A stretch of DNA of 6,090 nucleotides, from positions 1 to 6,090 of the forward strand of contig QNDV01000148.1 of assembly GCA_003646045.1 (NCBI GenBank). Reading direction: 5' to 3'. Below, one piece after another: positions 1-6,090 of this stretch. Position 1 is the first letter of the stretch. Every line of letters begins with the position of its first letter. Both the position numbers and the translations under genes were made by a program. The notes under the pieces were generated by a model. The model did not search any database. It was not told where the DNA came from and worked only from the letters and a program-made list of their open reading frames with translations. Source of the stretch: a bacterium (GTDB taxonomy: Bacteria > Krumholzibacteriota > Krumholzibacteria > LZORAL124-64-63).

Positions 1-2223
1 GAACTGCGCCCCGGCGCCGAATCCCGCCTCTGGCCGCCGTTGGCAAATCTGGACGTCTTCCTGGACCTCCTCGAACAACCACCACCGATTCGTCTCGAGG
101 GTGCCGACCTGGTGCAGGTCGCCGCCGGTGCCGAGGCCCTGGATGAATTGCGCAACCACTTCCTGGCAGTGCGTGAGAGTCATCCGGTGTGGGGCGATGC
201 GGCGGTGCAGATGAGCACCTTCGACGGCTTGCGGGGTGCCATACGGCGGGCTCTCGACAGCGACGGCCGGGTGGTGGACGGGGCCAGCGCCCTGTTGGGC
301 CGTTTGCGTCGTTCCATAGCCGGCCGCGAACGAGCCGTGCGGGACGAGGTCCAGACCGCCATGGCCCGTGCCCGCCGCGAGGGCTGGACCACCGGGGGCG
401 AGGCCACCCTGCGCGGCGATCGTTTCTGCCTGCCCATGCGGGCCGGGGACAGCCGACGGATCCCGGGTATCGTCCATGACCGGTCCCAGACGGGAGCGAC
501 GCTCTTCGTCGAACCGGCTTCGGTGGTGCATATGTCCAACGAGTTGGCCGCCACGCGCCTGGAGATCGCCCAGGAAGAGGCCCGCATCCTCTTCGAATTG
601 AATCGGGCTGTGGGACAGGCCGCCGCCGCCCTGGTGGAAGCCGGCGCGGTAATGCTGGCGGTGGACGAAGCCCGGGCCCACCTGCTATGGAGCCACGAGG
701 TGACGGGTCGCCGCGTCGTGGTGGCACGCGACGCGGAACTGCGGGTTTCCGGTGGGCGTCATCCCCTGTTGATGAAGGCCCTGGGCGACGGGGACCCGGC
801 TGCCGGCCGCGCGGCGGTGATCCCCCTGGATCTGGAACTGCCCGCCGGGACCCGGGCCCTGGTGATCAGCGGTCCCAATGCCGGTGGCAAGTCGGTGGCC
901 CTCAAGACCGTGGGCGTGTTGACGTTGCTGGCCCAGTGCGGCTGGGACGTTCCCGCCCGCGAGGACACGCGCCTGCCCCTGATCCGCCGGGTGCTGGTGG
1001 ACCTGGGCGATGACCAGTCCATCGCCGAATCCCTCAGCAGCTTCTCGGCCCATCTGGGGCATCTGGCCCGGTTCCTGGCCGAAGCCGGTCCGGGGACCCT
1101 GGTACTCTGTGACGAGATCGGCAGCGGAACCGATCCACACGAGGGCACGGCCCTGGCCTATGGCGTGCTGGCCGGGCTGGTGCAGAGCGGTGCCCTGGTA
1201 CTTGCCTCGACCCATTTCGGCCTGCTCAAGGCGGCGGTGCACGACCATCCGTCCATGGCCAACGCGGCCATGGATTACGACGAACAGGATCTGCGGCCCC
1301 TGTTCACTTTCCGGGTGGGGGATCCGGGCACCAGCCATGCGTTCGACATCGCGGCCCGTATGGGCCTGCCGGCAGACCTGCTGGCAGACGCCCGAACCCG
1401 CGCCGGTGAGGAACGGGTGCAGATCGAGAAACTGCTGGCGGATCTGGACCGGCGGGCGCGGGAACTGACGTCTGCGCGGGACGGGGCCCGTCAACGCGAG
1501 GCGGAACTGACTCTCCGCAACGACGAGCTGACCCGCCGGCTCGATGGTCTGGATCGTGAGCGCCGGCAAGCCCTGGCCGAGGTTCGTCGTCAGGGCGAGG
1601 GCCTGCTCGGGGAAGGCCGCCGCGCCATCGAGAACGCCGTGCGCGAGATTCGGGCGGCAGCGGGAGAAAAAGCGGTGGTACGCACGGCGCGGGATAGACT
1701 GGCCCGACTGGCGGAGGACCTGCCCCCGGAAGACGAGCGGGACGGACCACCGCCGGGATATGAGCCCGAGGTAGGCCAACGCGTGCGGATCGCCCACCTG
1801 GGGCTGATCGGCAGGGTGAGAGAAGTGCGGGGCGATAAGCTGGTGGCCGACGCCGACGGATTGCGACTGACGGTTCCCGTCGATTCGGTGTTGCCCCTGG
1901 AGGGTGACGCGCCCACGCCGTCGCGCCAGGTGGTAGACCAGGGGACCTGGTCCTGGCAGGGCGCCGACGAGGCGGCCGCCCATGAAATAGACCTGCGAGG
2001 CGAGAGGGGCGAGTCAGCCTGGGAGCGGCTGGATCGTCTGCTGGACCGGGCCATTCCCAGCGGTCTGGAGACGATCAATGTCATCCATGGTACCGGTACG
2101 GGGCGGTTGCGGGACTACCTCCACGAGCGATTGGGCCGTGATCCACGGGTTGCCTCTTTTGCCGAGGCCGGGCCCGGCCGCGGTGGGGCCGGGGCAACAC
2201 GCGTGGTCCTGGGTGGGGATTGA
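1..2223 (+). CDS. mutS2: MutS2 family ATPase with C-terminal Smr domain (5' partial)
   Basis: MutS2 is a dimeric ABC-type ATPase. Known family roles are suppression of recombination and, in Bacillus subtilis, rescue of collided ribosomes. The frame is open from base 1, and MutS2-like sequence precedes the TTG at 40, so the true start lies upstream; about 740 residues are present against a usual 780-790. In window codons, the clamp/lever region includes a GIVHDRSQTGATLFVEP motif (nt about 466-516). The ATPase has Walker A GPNAGGKS (codons 291-298), DQSI (338-341), Walker B DEIGSGTDP (371-379) and the switch histidine in ASTHF (405). A charged coiled coil spans about 471-575, a KOW-like barrel about 589-635, and the Smr domain about 662-740 with IDLRG and HGTGTGRLR (H at codon 696). 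All key motifs are intact. The mismatch-reading domain I of MutS1 is not seen, which separates it from true MutS. Family identification is secure; which role dominates in this organism is unknown. Confidence 0.97.
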   Translation, partial: ELRPGAESRLWPPLANLDVFLDLLEQPPPIRLEGADLVQVAAGAEALDELRNHFLAVRESHPVWGDAAVQMSTFDGLRGAIRRALDSDGRVVDGASALLGRLRRSIAGRERAVRDEVQTAMARARREGWTTGGEATLRGDRFCLPMRAGDSRRIPGIVHDRSQTGATLFVEPASVVHMSNELAATRLEIAQEEARILFELNRAVGQAAAALVEAGAVMLAVDEARAHLLWSHEVTGRRVVVARDAELRVSGGRHPLLMKALGDGDPAAGRAAVIPLDLELPAGTRALVISGPNAGGKSVALKTVGVLTLLAQCGWDVPAREDTRLPLIRRVLVDLGDDQSIAESLSSFSAHLGHLARFLAEAGPGTLVLCDEIGSGTDPHEGTALAYGVLAGLVQSGALVLASTHFGLLKAAVHDHPSMANAAMDYDEQDLRPLFTFRVGDPGTSHAFDIAARMGLPADLLADARTRAGEERVQIEKLLADLDRRARELTSARDGARQREAELTLRNDELTRRLDGLDRERRQALAEVRRQGEGLLGEGRRAIENAVREIRAAAGEKAVVRTARDRLARLAEDLPPEDERDGPPPGYEPEVGQRVRIAHLGLIGRVREVRGDKLVADADGLRLTVPVDSVLPLEGDAPTPSRQVVDQGTWSWQGADEAAAHEIDLRGERGESAWERLDRLLDRAIPSGLETINVIHGTGTGRLRDYLHERLGRDPRVASFAEAGPGRGGAGATRVVLGGD

Positions 2224-2256
2224 TCTCGGGTATACCGCTTGAATTTACGGCGAAAG

Positions 2257-2286
2257 TTGCGAAAACAGGGGTCCACGTGATAGATT
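2257..2286 (+). promoter_or_regulatory. candidate sigma70-type promoter for dnaG-rpoD
   Basis: The 116-bp gap after mutS2 is AT-rich at its start compared with its surroundings. It holds TTGCGA (2257-2262, 4/6 to the -35 consensus) and TAGATT (2281-2286, 4/6 to the -10 consensus) with an 18-bp spacer. Transcription would start near 2293, giving a leader of about 45 nt before dnaG. Both hexamers are imperfect and promoter signatures of this organism are unknown, so this is a plausible inference only. Read-through from mutS2 is also possible, because no terminator is visible between the genes. Confidence 0.35.
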
Positions 2287-2290
2287 AAAA

Positions 2291-2333
2291 GGTCCGCCAC
2301 CGTCCTCTGGATCACCACCGGAAGGCCCGGACC
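2291..2333 (+). repeat. inverted repeat in the dnaG leader
   Basis: GGTCCG (2291-2296) is the exact reverse complement of CGGACC (2328-2333), with 31 nt between the arms. The candidate Shine-Dalgarno GGAAGG (2320-2325) lies in the intervening loop, close to the 3' arm. In RNA this could form a leader hairpin just before the start codon. A 6-bp match in GC-rich DNA can occur by chance. Confidence 0.25.
2320..2325 (+). promoter_or_regulatory. weak, distant ribosome binding site of dnaG
   Basis: GGAAGG is the only purine-rich Shine-Dalgarno-like stretch before the dnaG ATG. It ends 14 nt upstream, further than the usual 5-9 nt, which suggests modest translation. Low primase output is known for the Escherichia coli operon; its relevance here is inference. 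Confidence 0.4.
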
Positions 2334-2339
2334 GCGCCC

Positions 2340-4133
2340 ATGGCACCAGTCTTCTCGCCCGACATCATCGCCCGTGTGAAGGAAGAGACGGACATCGTCG
2401 AGGTGGTGCGGCGTACCGTCGCCCTCAAGCCCGCCGGATCGGTTCTCAAGGGCCTGTGCCCTTTCCACAGCGAAAAAACACCGTCGTTCATCGTCACACC
2501 GGCCCGCCAACGCTACCACTGCTTTGGTTGTGCCACCGGTGGTGACGTCATCACCTTCGTCATGGAGACCGAGGGTTTGACGTTTCCCGAGGCCGTGGAG
2601 ATCCTGGCCCGGCCCCTGGATATCGACCTCTCCTCGTGGCTGCAGGAGGACGAAGGAGAAGGTGAACGGCGCGCCTTCCACCGGGCCAACGAGACGGCGA
2701 CCCGGTTATGGAGCGAGGCCCTCTGGGAGGACAGCTCGGGACAGTCGGCACGGGACTATCTGACGAAACGCGGATTCACCGCCAAGGTGCTGCGGGATTT
2801 CGATGTGGGCTGGGCCCCCGCGGGTTCCCAGTGGCTCGGTGAGCAATTGCAGCAGAACGGTGTCGATGCGGAACTCGCCCAGGCGGCCGATCTGGTGCGC
2901 CGCGGGGATCACGGCACGTTTGCCTATTTCCGCCGCCGCATTATCTTTCCGATCAGAAGCATCTCGCGCCAGGTGACGGGGTTCGGCGGCAGGGTCATTG
3001 ACACGTCCGAGCCCAAGTACCTCAACTCAGCAGACAGTACCTATTTTTCCAAGGGCAAACTGCTCTACGGCTTCGATGCGTCGCGCATGTCCATTGCCCG
3101 GGAGAAGACGGCCATCCTGGTGGAGGGCTATCTGGATCTGCTGGCCCTGGTGCAGGCTGGAATTCCCAACGTGGTCGCCACCTGTGGCACGGCGTTCACG
3201 ATCGACCAGGCCCGTCTCGTGCGGCGTGGTGCGCCGGGGGTGCTGCTGGTTTTTGATGGCGACAAGGCGGGCCTCAAGGCAGCGGTGCGTTCGGCGGACG
3301 TGGCCCTGCGTGAGGGACTCGAGCCGCGCATAGTGCGTCTGCCTGCGGGAGAGGACCCGGCTTCCCTGCTCGCCAACCAGGGTGTGGCGGCCATGACGCA
3401 GGCGCTTCGAGCGGCAGAGGGTTATATTCCCCTGCTAAAGGCCTTGGCCGACGAGCGGGGCGGGGGACGCGAAGTGTCGGAACGCGCCGTGCGGCAGGCT
3501 CTCTCCACGGTGGTCGGCATGAAGGATCCCCTGCGGCGGGAGTACCTGTTGCAGGAGACCGGCGAGGTCTTCGGGCTGGGTAAGGAGATCCTGCAGGCCG
3601 CCCTGGCCGGGGTGCGGCGCGAACAACCGCGCTTCCGGCGCAAGACCGAAGCACCGGAACGGGGCCCGGCCCTGGAAATGACGCCACCCGAACCCTCCGC
3701 GCAACCGGGGGGGGATCGCAGGCGTCTGAAGTATGGAGTGCCCCTGCAGCGGGGTCGAATCGAAGCGGACCTTTTCCGCCACGTCCTGGGTGACGACTCG
3801 GGCGAGGCGGCCCGGGCCTTCCTGGCCGACCGCGGCGACTTGGTCCTCAGTACACCGGCCGCGCAGCAGTTGGCCACGGAGATCGCGGCGTGGGCCGCGG
3901 TGGACAAGCCGGGTGGTCAAACGCCGCAGGCGTATGTCGAGCAATGCTGGAACCAGACGGGCGATGCCGGGTACCGCGGTTTCGTCAGCAGTATCCTGCA
4001 CAAGGAGGATTTCCCGGAGCGAACGGAATTCGTCAAGGCCACCACGGATATTCTGCAGCGTCTGCTCCAGGCCCCCCGGGGTCGGGATGCAGTGCGGGCG
4101 GAAGCCCAGGGGTCCGGTGGACAGGAAGTCTGA
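2340..4133 (+). CDS. dnaG: DNA primase DnaG
   Basis: This 597-residue protein synthesises the short RNA primers for replication at the fork, working with the DnaB helicase. Its length is close to E. coli DnaG (581). The N-terminal zinc domain has CPFH...YHCFGC with ligands C40, H43, C61 and C64, the same spacing and numbering as in E. coli. The RNA polymerase core follows, with a GFGGRVI...PKYLNS block. The Toprim fold has EGYLD (E262), FDGDKAG (D306, D308) and GEDPASLL, the metal-binding acidic set. A Pro/Gly-rich hinge covers about 435-461 and leads to a C-terminal domain (about 462-597), by position the helicase-binding part; that end is poorly conserved and I assign it by position only. 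The ATG at 2340 is chosen because an in-frame TAA lies at 2286 with no start codon between, and the zinc ligand numbering fits. rpoD follows 22 bp after the stop, implying an operon. A G8 tract sits in the hinge. Confidence 0.98.
   Translation: MAPVFSPDIIARVKEETDIVEVVRRTVALKPAGSVLKGLCPFHSEKTPSFIVTPARQRYHCFGCATGGDVITFVMETEGLTFPEAVEILARPLDIDLSSWLQEDEGEGERRAFHRANETATRLWSEALWEDSSGQSARDYLTKRGFTAKVLRDFDVGWAPAGSQWLGEQLQQNGVDAELAQAADLVRRGDHGTFAYFRRRIIFPIRSISRQVTGFGGRVIDTSEPKYLNSADSTYFSKGKLLYGFDASRMSIAREKTAILVEGYLDLLALVQAGIPNVVATCGTAFTIDQARLVRRGAPGVLLVFDGDKAGLKAAVRSADVALREGLEPRIVRLPAGEDPASLLANQGVAAMTQALRAAEGYIPLLKALADERGGGREVSERAVRQALSTVVGMKDPLRREYLLQETGEVFGLGKEILQAALAGVRREQPRFRRKTEAPERGPALEMTPPEPSAQPGGDRRRLKYGVPLQRGRIEADLFRHVLGDDSGEAARAFLADRGDLVLSTPAAQQLATEIAAWAAVDKPGGQTPQAYVEQCWNQTGDAGYRGFVSSILHKEDFPERTEFVKATTDILQRLLQAPRGRDAVRAEAQGSGGQEV
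3707..3714 (+). repeat. G8 homopolymer in the dnaG hinge
   Basis: Eight consecutive G fall at DnaG codons 456-459 (end of Pro456, Gly457, Gly458, start of Asp459), in the linker between the polymerase core and the C-terminal domain. A shift into either alternative frame meets a stop soon: TGA at 3727-3729 in one frame and TGA at 3791-3793 in the other. The tract also satisfies the X XXY YYZ pattern for -1 slippage as G GGG GGG. Confidence 0.95.
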
Positions 4134-4137
4134 ACAC

Positions 4138-4143
4138 AGGGGA
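4138..4143 (+). promoter_or_regulatory. ribosome binding site of rpoD
   Basis: AGGGGA lies just after the dnaG stop and ends 12 nt before the rpoD ATG at 4156. The spacing is longer than ideal, but it is the nearest Shine-Dalgarno-like sequence. It supports the ATG at 4156 over any in-frame start further upstream inside dnaG. Confidence 0.45.
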
Positions 4144-4155
4144 CACGCGCGCACC

Positions 4156-5877
4156 ATGGATAAAGTACGTTTCGATACCATTATCAACGAGATCCGCAAG
4201 CAAGCCAAGTCCGGCGGCGGCTATATCCTGCTCGACCAGATCAACGACCTGCTGGGCGATGAGACCAGTGTGGATGTCATGGACCGGATCTACGACCGGC
4301 TCGGCGACCTGAAAATCGCCTATTTCGATACGGAGCAGGAGGCGAAGACGAAGATGTCGCGTCGCCTCAAGAAGGAGAAGAAGAAGGTGGCCGCTGCCCG
4401 CAAGGTCCAGCGCACCAACGTCAAATACGACGATCCGGTGCGCATGTACCTGCGCGAGATGGGACGTGTGCCCCTGCTTACGCGACAGGGAGAGGTCAAG
4501 CTGGCCCGCCGCATGGAGGACGGGCGCATCGCCATCATCCAGGCCACGCTGCGCTGCAGCCGCACCCTGCGCGAGGTGCGCCAGACCGCGAACCAGCTGC
4601 TGGGCGAATCCGTCCACGTGGACGAGGTGGTCCAGCAGGACACCAGCACCTGGAATGTCCACCTTTCGGCCAAGAAGGAGGCGCGACGGATACTGCGCAC
4701 TCTCGACCGGATCGAGAAAATGCAGAAGGAGATGTGCAAGCATCGGACCGATCTCGATTGTTGCAACAACAGCACCCGCGCCGCCACCTTGACGCGCATG
4801 ATTCAGTCCCGGGACCACAAGATCCTGGACAGCTTCATGGAACTGCGCCTGGCCCCGGCGCAGATCGAACAACTGGCCAACAAGCTGATGCTGGTCCACG
4901 GCAAGGTCGAGGACCTGCGGGCCCACGTCTACCGCCTCGAGGAGGACGCGGGCCACGAGTTTTCCGATATGGCCGGAGTCATGCGGGACAAGAAGACCGG
5001 CGCCGCCAAGCTCGAGGATATCCGCGAGTCCCACCGATCCATCAAGAGCCTGCGCAAACGGGTCCAGGACATCGAGCGGGAGATCGGCCTGTCCGGCACG
5101 GACCTGCACGCCATCGGCTCCGAGATCGTCCAGGGCAAGCAGCAGGTGGATACGGCACAGCGCGAGATGATCGAGGCCAACGTGCGACTGGTGATCAGCA
5201 TCGCCAAACGCTACACCAACCGTGGCCTGGAATTCCTGGACCTGATCCAGGAGGGCAACAGCGGCCTGATGCGCGCGGTGGAGAAGTTCGACTACCGCAA
5301 GGGTTACAAGTTCTCCACCTACGCCACCTGGTGGATTCGGCAGGCCATCACCAGGGCCATCGCCGACCAGGCCCGGACCATCCGCGTGCCGGTGCACATG
5401 ATCGAGGCCATCAACAAGGTGAACCGGGCCAACCGGCAACTGCTGCAGGATCTGGGACGCGATCCCAAGCCCGAGGAAGTAGCGGTCTTCCTGGAGATGC
5501 CTCTCGAGAAGGTGCAGGGAGTCATGCAGGCGAGCCTCGAGCCCGTGAGTCTTGACCGGCCCATCGGCGAGGACGAGGACAGCAACCTCAGCGACTTCAT
5601 CGAGGACGACAGTGCCCCGTCGCCGGCGCGGCTCGCGGCCCACAGCATGCTGAAGGACCAGATGCAGCGCGTGCTGAGCACCCTGACCCGGCGCGAGGAG
5701 AAAGTGATCCGTCTGCGCTTCGGCCTGGGTGACGGTACACCCCGCACCCTCGAGGAAGTGGGTACCATCTTCAAGGTGACCCGCGAGCGTGTGCGCCAGA
5801 TCGAAGCCAAGGCCCTGCGCAAGTTGCGCCATCCGAGCCGCAGCCGGAAGCTCAAGGGCTACGGAGAGATGGTCTGA
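4156..5877 (+). CDS. rpoD: primary sigma factor RpoD (sigma70, group 1)
   Basis: This 573-residue sigma factor (E. coli RpoD is 613) directs RNA polymerase to housekeeping promoters. Region 1.1 spans about residues 1-60, and its presence marks a group 1 factor. A very basic linker at 64-90 joins it to region 1.2, which starts at [12 protein letters not shown] (92-103). A non-conserved region of about 200 residues follows, predicted helical, with C194, H196, C202 and C203. Regions 2.1-2.4 run about 334-417, including the DNA-melting segment [17 protein letters not shown] and the -10 reading helix. The sigma finger of region 3.2 has [19 protein letters not shown]. Region 4.2 carries the -35 helix-turn-helix (about 532-551, [19 protein letters not shown]). 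Residue 369 is Ser in EGNSGLM, where E. coli has Ile. The start at 4156 is chosen because region 1.1 begins there; the same frame is open further upstream but overlaps dnaG and gives no sigma-like sequence. It is probably co-transcribed with dnaG. Confidence 0.98.
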   Translation: MDKVRFDTIINEIRKQAKSGGGYILLDQINDLLGDETSVDVMDRIYDRLGDLKIAYFDTEQEAKTKMSRRLKKEKKKVAAARKVQRTNVKYDDPVRMYLREMGRVPLLTRQGEVKLARRMEDGRIAIIQATLRCSRTLREVRQTANQLLGESVHVDEVVQQDTSTWNVHLSAKKEARRILRTLDRIEKMQKEMCKHRTDLDCCNNSTRAATLTRMIQSRDHKILDSFMELRLAPAQIEQLANKLMLVHGKVEDLRAHVYRLEEDAGHEFSDMAGVMRDKKTGAAKLEDIRESHRSIKSLRKRVQDIEREIGLSGTDLHAIGSEIVQGKQQVDTAQREMIEANVRLVISIAKRYTNRGLEFLDLIQEGNSGLMRAVEKFDYRKGYKFSTYATWWIRQAITRAIADQARTIRVPVHMIEAINKVNRANRQLLQDLGRDPKPEEVAVFLEMPLEKVQGVMQASLEPVSLDRPIGEDEDSNLSDFIEDDSAPSPARLAAHSMLKDQMQRVLSTLTRREEKVIRLRFGLGDGTPRTLEEVGTIFKVTRERVRQIEAKALRKLRHPSRSRKLKGYGEMV

Positions 5878-5891
5878 CCGGTAGATGGGGG

Positions 5892-5921
5892 TTGACCGCA
5901 CCGGGGGGCAGTGCTTATCTT
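5892..5921 (+). promoter_or_regulatory. probable promoter of the tRNA cluster
   Basis: TTGACC (5892-5897, 5/6 to the -35 consensus) and TATCTT (5916-5921, 4/6 to the -10 consensus) are 18 bp apart, 14 bp after the rpoD stop. The expected start near 5928 leaves a leader of about 15 nt before the tRNA. The segment after the -10 (GCCGGTCCCGG) is GC-rich, like the discriminator of stable-RNA promoters under stringent control. The hexamers are seen directly; the regulation is inferred. Confidence 0.6.
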
Positions 5922-5943
5922 GCCGGTCCCGGTCCTTGGGGAT

Positions 5944-6020
5944 GGGCCCATAGCTCAGTTGGTTAGAGCAACCGGCTCATAACCGGTCGGTCCCAGGTTC
6001 AAGTCCTGGTGGGCCCACCA
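5944..6020 (+). tRNA. tRNA with CAU anticodon, probably tRNA-Ile2 (lysidine type)
   Basis: This is a complete 77-nt cloverleaf. The acceptor stem GGGCCCA/TGGGCCC pairs fully (5944-5950 with 6010-6016). The D stem is GCTC/GAGC, the anticodon stem ACCGG/CCGGT, and the loop CTCATAA has CAT at 5978-5980. The T arm is CCAGG-TTCAAGT-CCTGG, the discriminator is A, and CCA is encoded at 6018-6020. It is not the initiator, because the first acceptor pair is a proper G-C and the anticodon stem lacks the three G-C pairs. Of the two remaining CAU species, tRNA-Ile2 fits better. The acceptor has C4-G69 and C5-G68, known recognition pairs for the lysidine synthase TilS, and the GGTTCAAGTCC T arm resembles E. 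coli Ile2. In E. coli the Ile2 gene ileX also lies close to rpoD (from memory). Elongator tRNA-Met remains possible. The tRNA call is near certain; the isotype is about two to one in favour of Ile2. Confidence 0.97.
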
Positions 6021-6054
6021 GCGGTCGACACGCAGTATCGGATTCGACAGGGAT

Positions 6055-6090
6055 GGGCGATTAGCTCAGCTGGCTAGAGCGCTCGCCTCA
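6055..6090 (+). tRNA. tRNA, 3' truncated by the window, probably tRNA-Val(CAC)
   Basis: The first 36 nt of a tRNA are present: acceptor 5' strand GGGCGAT, TA, D stem GCTC/GAGC (6064-6067 and 6077-6080), the 5' anticodon stem CTCGC (6082-6086), then C32, T33 and the first two anticodon bases C and A (6089-6090). Anticodon CA- with this short class I D arm leaves CAC (Val) or CAU (Met); leucine tRNAs have a different D arm. The GGGYGATTAGCTCAG start resembles bacterial tRNA-Val, so Val(CAC) is the best guess. The gap of 34 bp from the preceding tRNA suggests a single transcript. Confidence 0.9.

Noticed and set aside
40..42. TTG as the start codon of mutS2
   Set aside because: The frame is open back to base 1 and MutS2 proteins have roughly 50 further N-terminal residues, so the gene is cut by the window rather than starting here.
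685..1983. Long open frame on the minus strand opposite mutS2
   Set aside because: It is an antisense shadow of the GC-rich mutS2 gene with low-complexity translation and no domain or ribosome site that I can support.
3733..4155. Upstream extension of the rpoD frame, giving a 714-residue protein
   Set aside because: The extra 141 residues overlap dnaG in another frame, are rich in Arg, Ser and Pro with no sigma features, and region 1.1 starts cleanly at the ATG at 4156.
3707..5877. A DnaG-RpoD fusion by frameshift at the G8 tract
   Set aside because: The rpoD frame has a TGA at 3727-3729 just after the tract, so slippage there ends translation and does not reach rpoD.
4033..5901. Long open frame on the minus strand (about 620 codons) opposite rpoD
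   Set aside because: It lies entirely opposite the end of dnaG and all of rpoD, whose protein sequences are unmistakable. High GC at third positions removes stops from the antisense frame, and its translation shows no recognisable domain.
5878..5943. Intrinsic terminator after rpoD
   Set aside because: There are short GC-rich repeats (GGTCC, GGGGA) but no stable stem followed by a T run.
1..6090. A hidden defence, mobile or otherwise novel system
   Set aside because: Every long stretch is explained by mutS2, dnaG, rpoD and tRNAs. No direct repeat arrays, transposase or integrase sequence, toxin-antitoxin pair or unexplained gap over 120 bp is present.

Overview
The window is a housekeeping locus from a GC-rich bacterium. 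All protein genes lie on the + strand, in the order mutS2 (5' end cut by the window edge), dnaG (DNA primase), rpoD (primary sigma factor), then a tRNA with a CAU anticodon and the start of a second tRNA. Coding density is high, and no phage, transposon, CRISPR or defence genes are visible. The dnaG-rpoD pair is the core of the 'macromolecular synthesis' operon known from many bacteria. The strong G/C bias, full-length group 1 sigma factor and encoded CCA ends point to a GC-rich Gram-negative-type lineage, perhaps deltaproteobacterial or one of the poorly cultured phyla. The sequence alone does not allow a firm assignment.

Layout: 1-2223 is the MutS2 ATPase/Smr protein, lacking perhaps 45-60 N-terminal residues that lie before the window. 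2224-2339 is a 116-bp leader with a locally AT-rich candidate promoter and an imperfect hairpin ahead of dnaG. 2340-4133 is dnaG. After a 22-bp gap, 4156-5877 is rpoD, so the two are very probably co-transcribed. 5878-5943 carries a good sigma70-type promoter with a GC-rich discriminator. It is followed by a tRNA-Ile2-like (CAU) gene at 5944-6020, a 34-bp spacer, and a truncated tRNA (anticodon CA-, probably Val) running off the end at 6090.

The genes share a theme of basic information processing: primase starts lagging-strand synthesis, RpoD directs general transcription, MutS2 acts on recombination intermediates and/or collided ribosomes, and the tRNAs serve translation. I found no convincing undescribed system. 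The observations most worth a second look are an unusually basic linker between sigma regions 1.1 and 1.2, a G8 run exactly at the hinge before the helicase-binding domain of primase, a small Cys/His cluster in the sigma non-conserved region, and the linkage of a CAU tRNA with its own promoter to rpoD.
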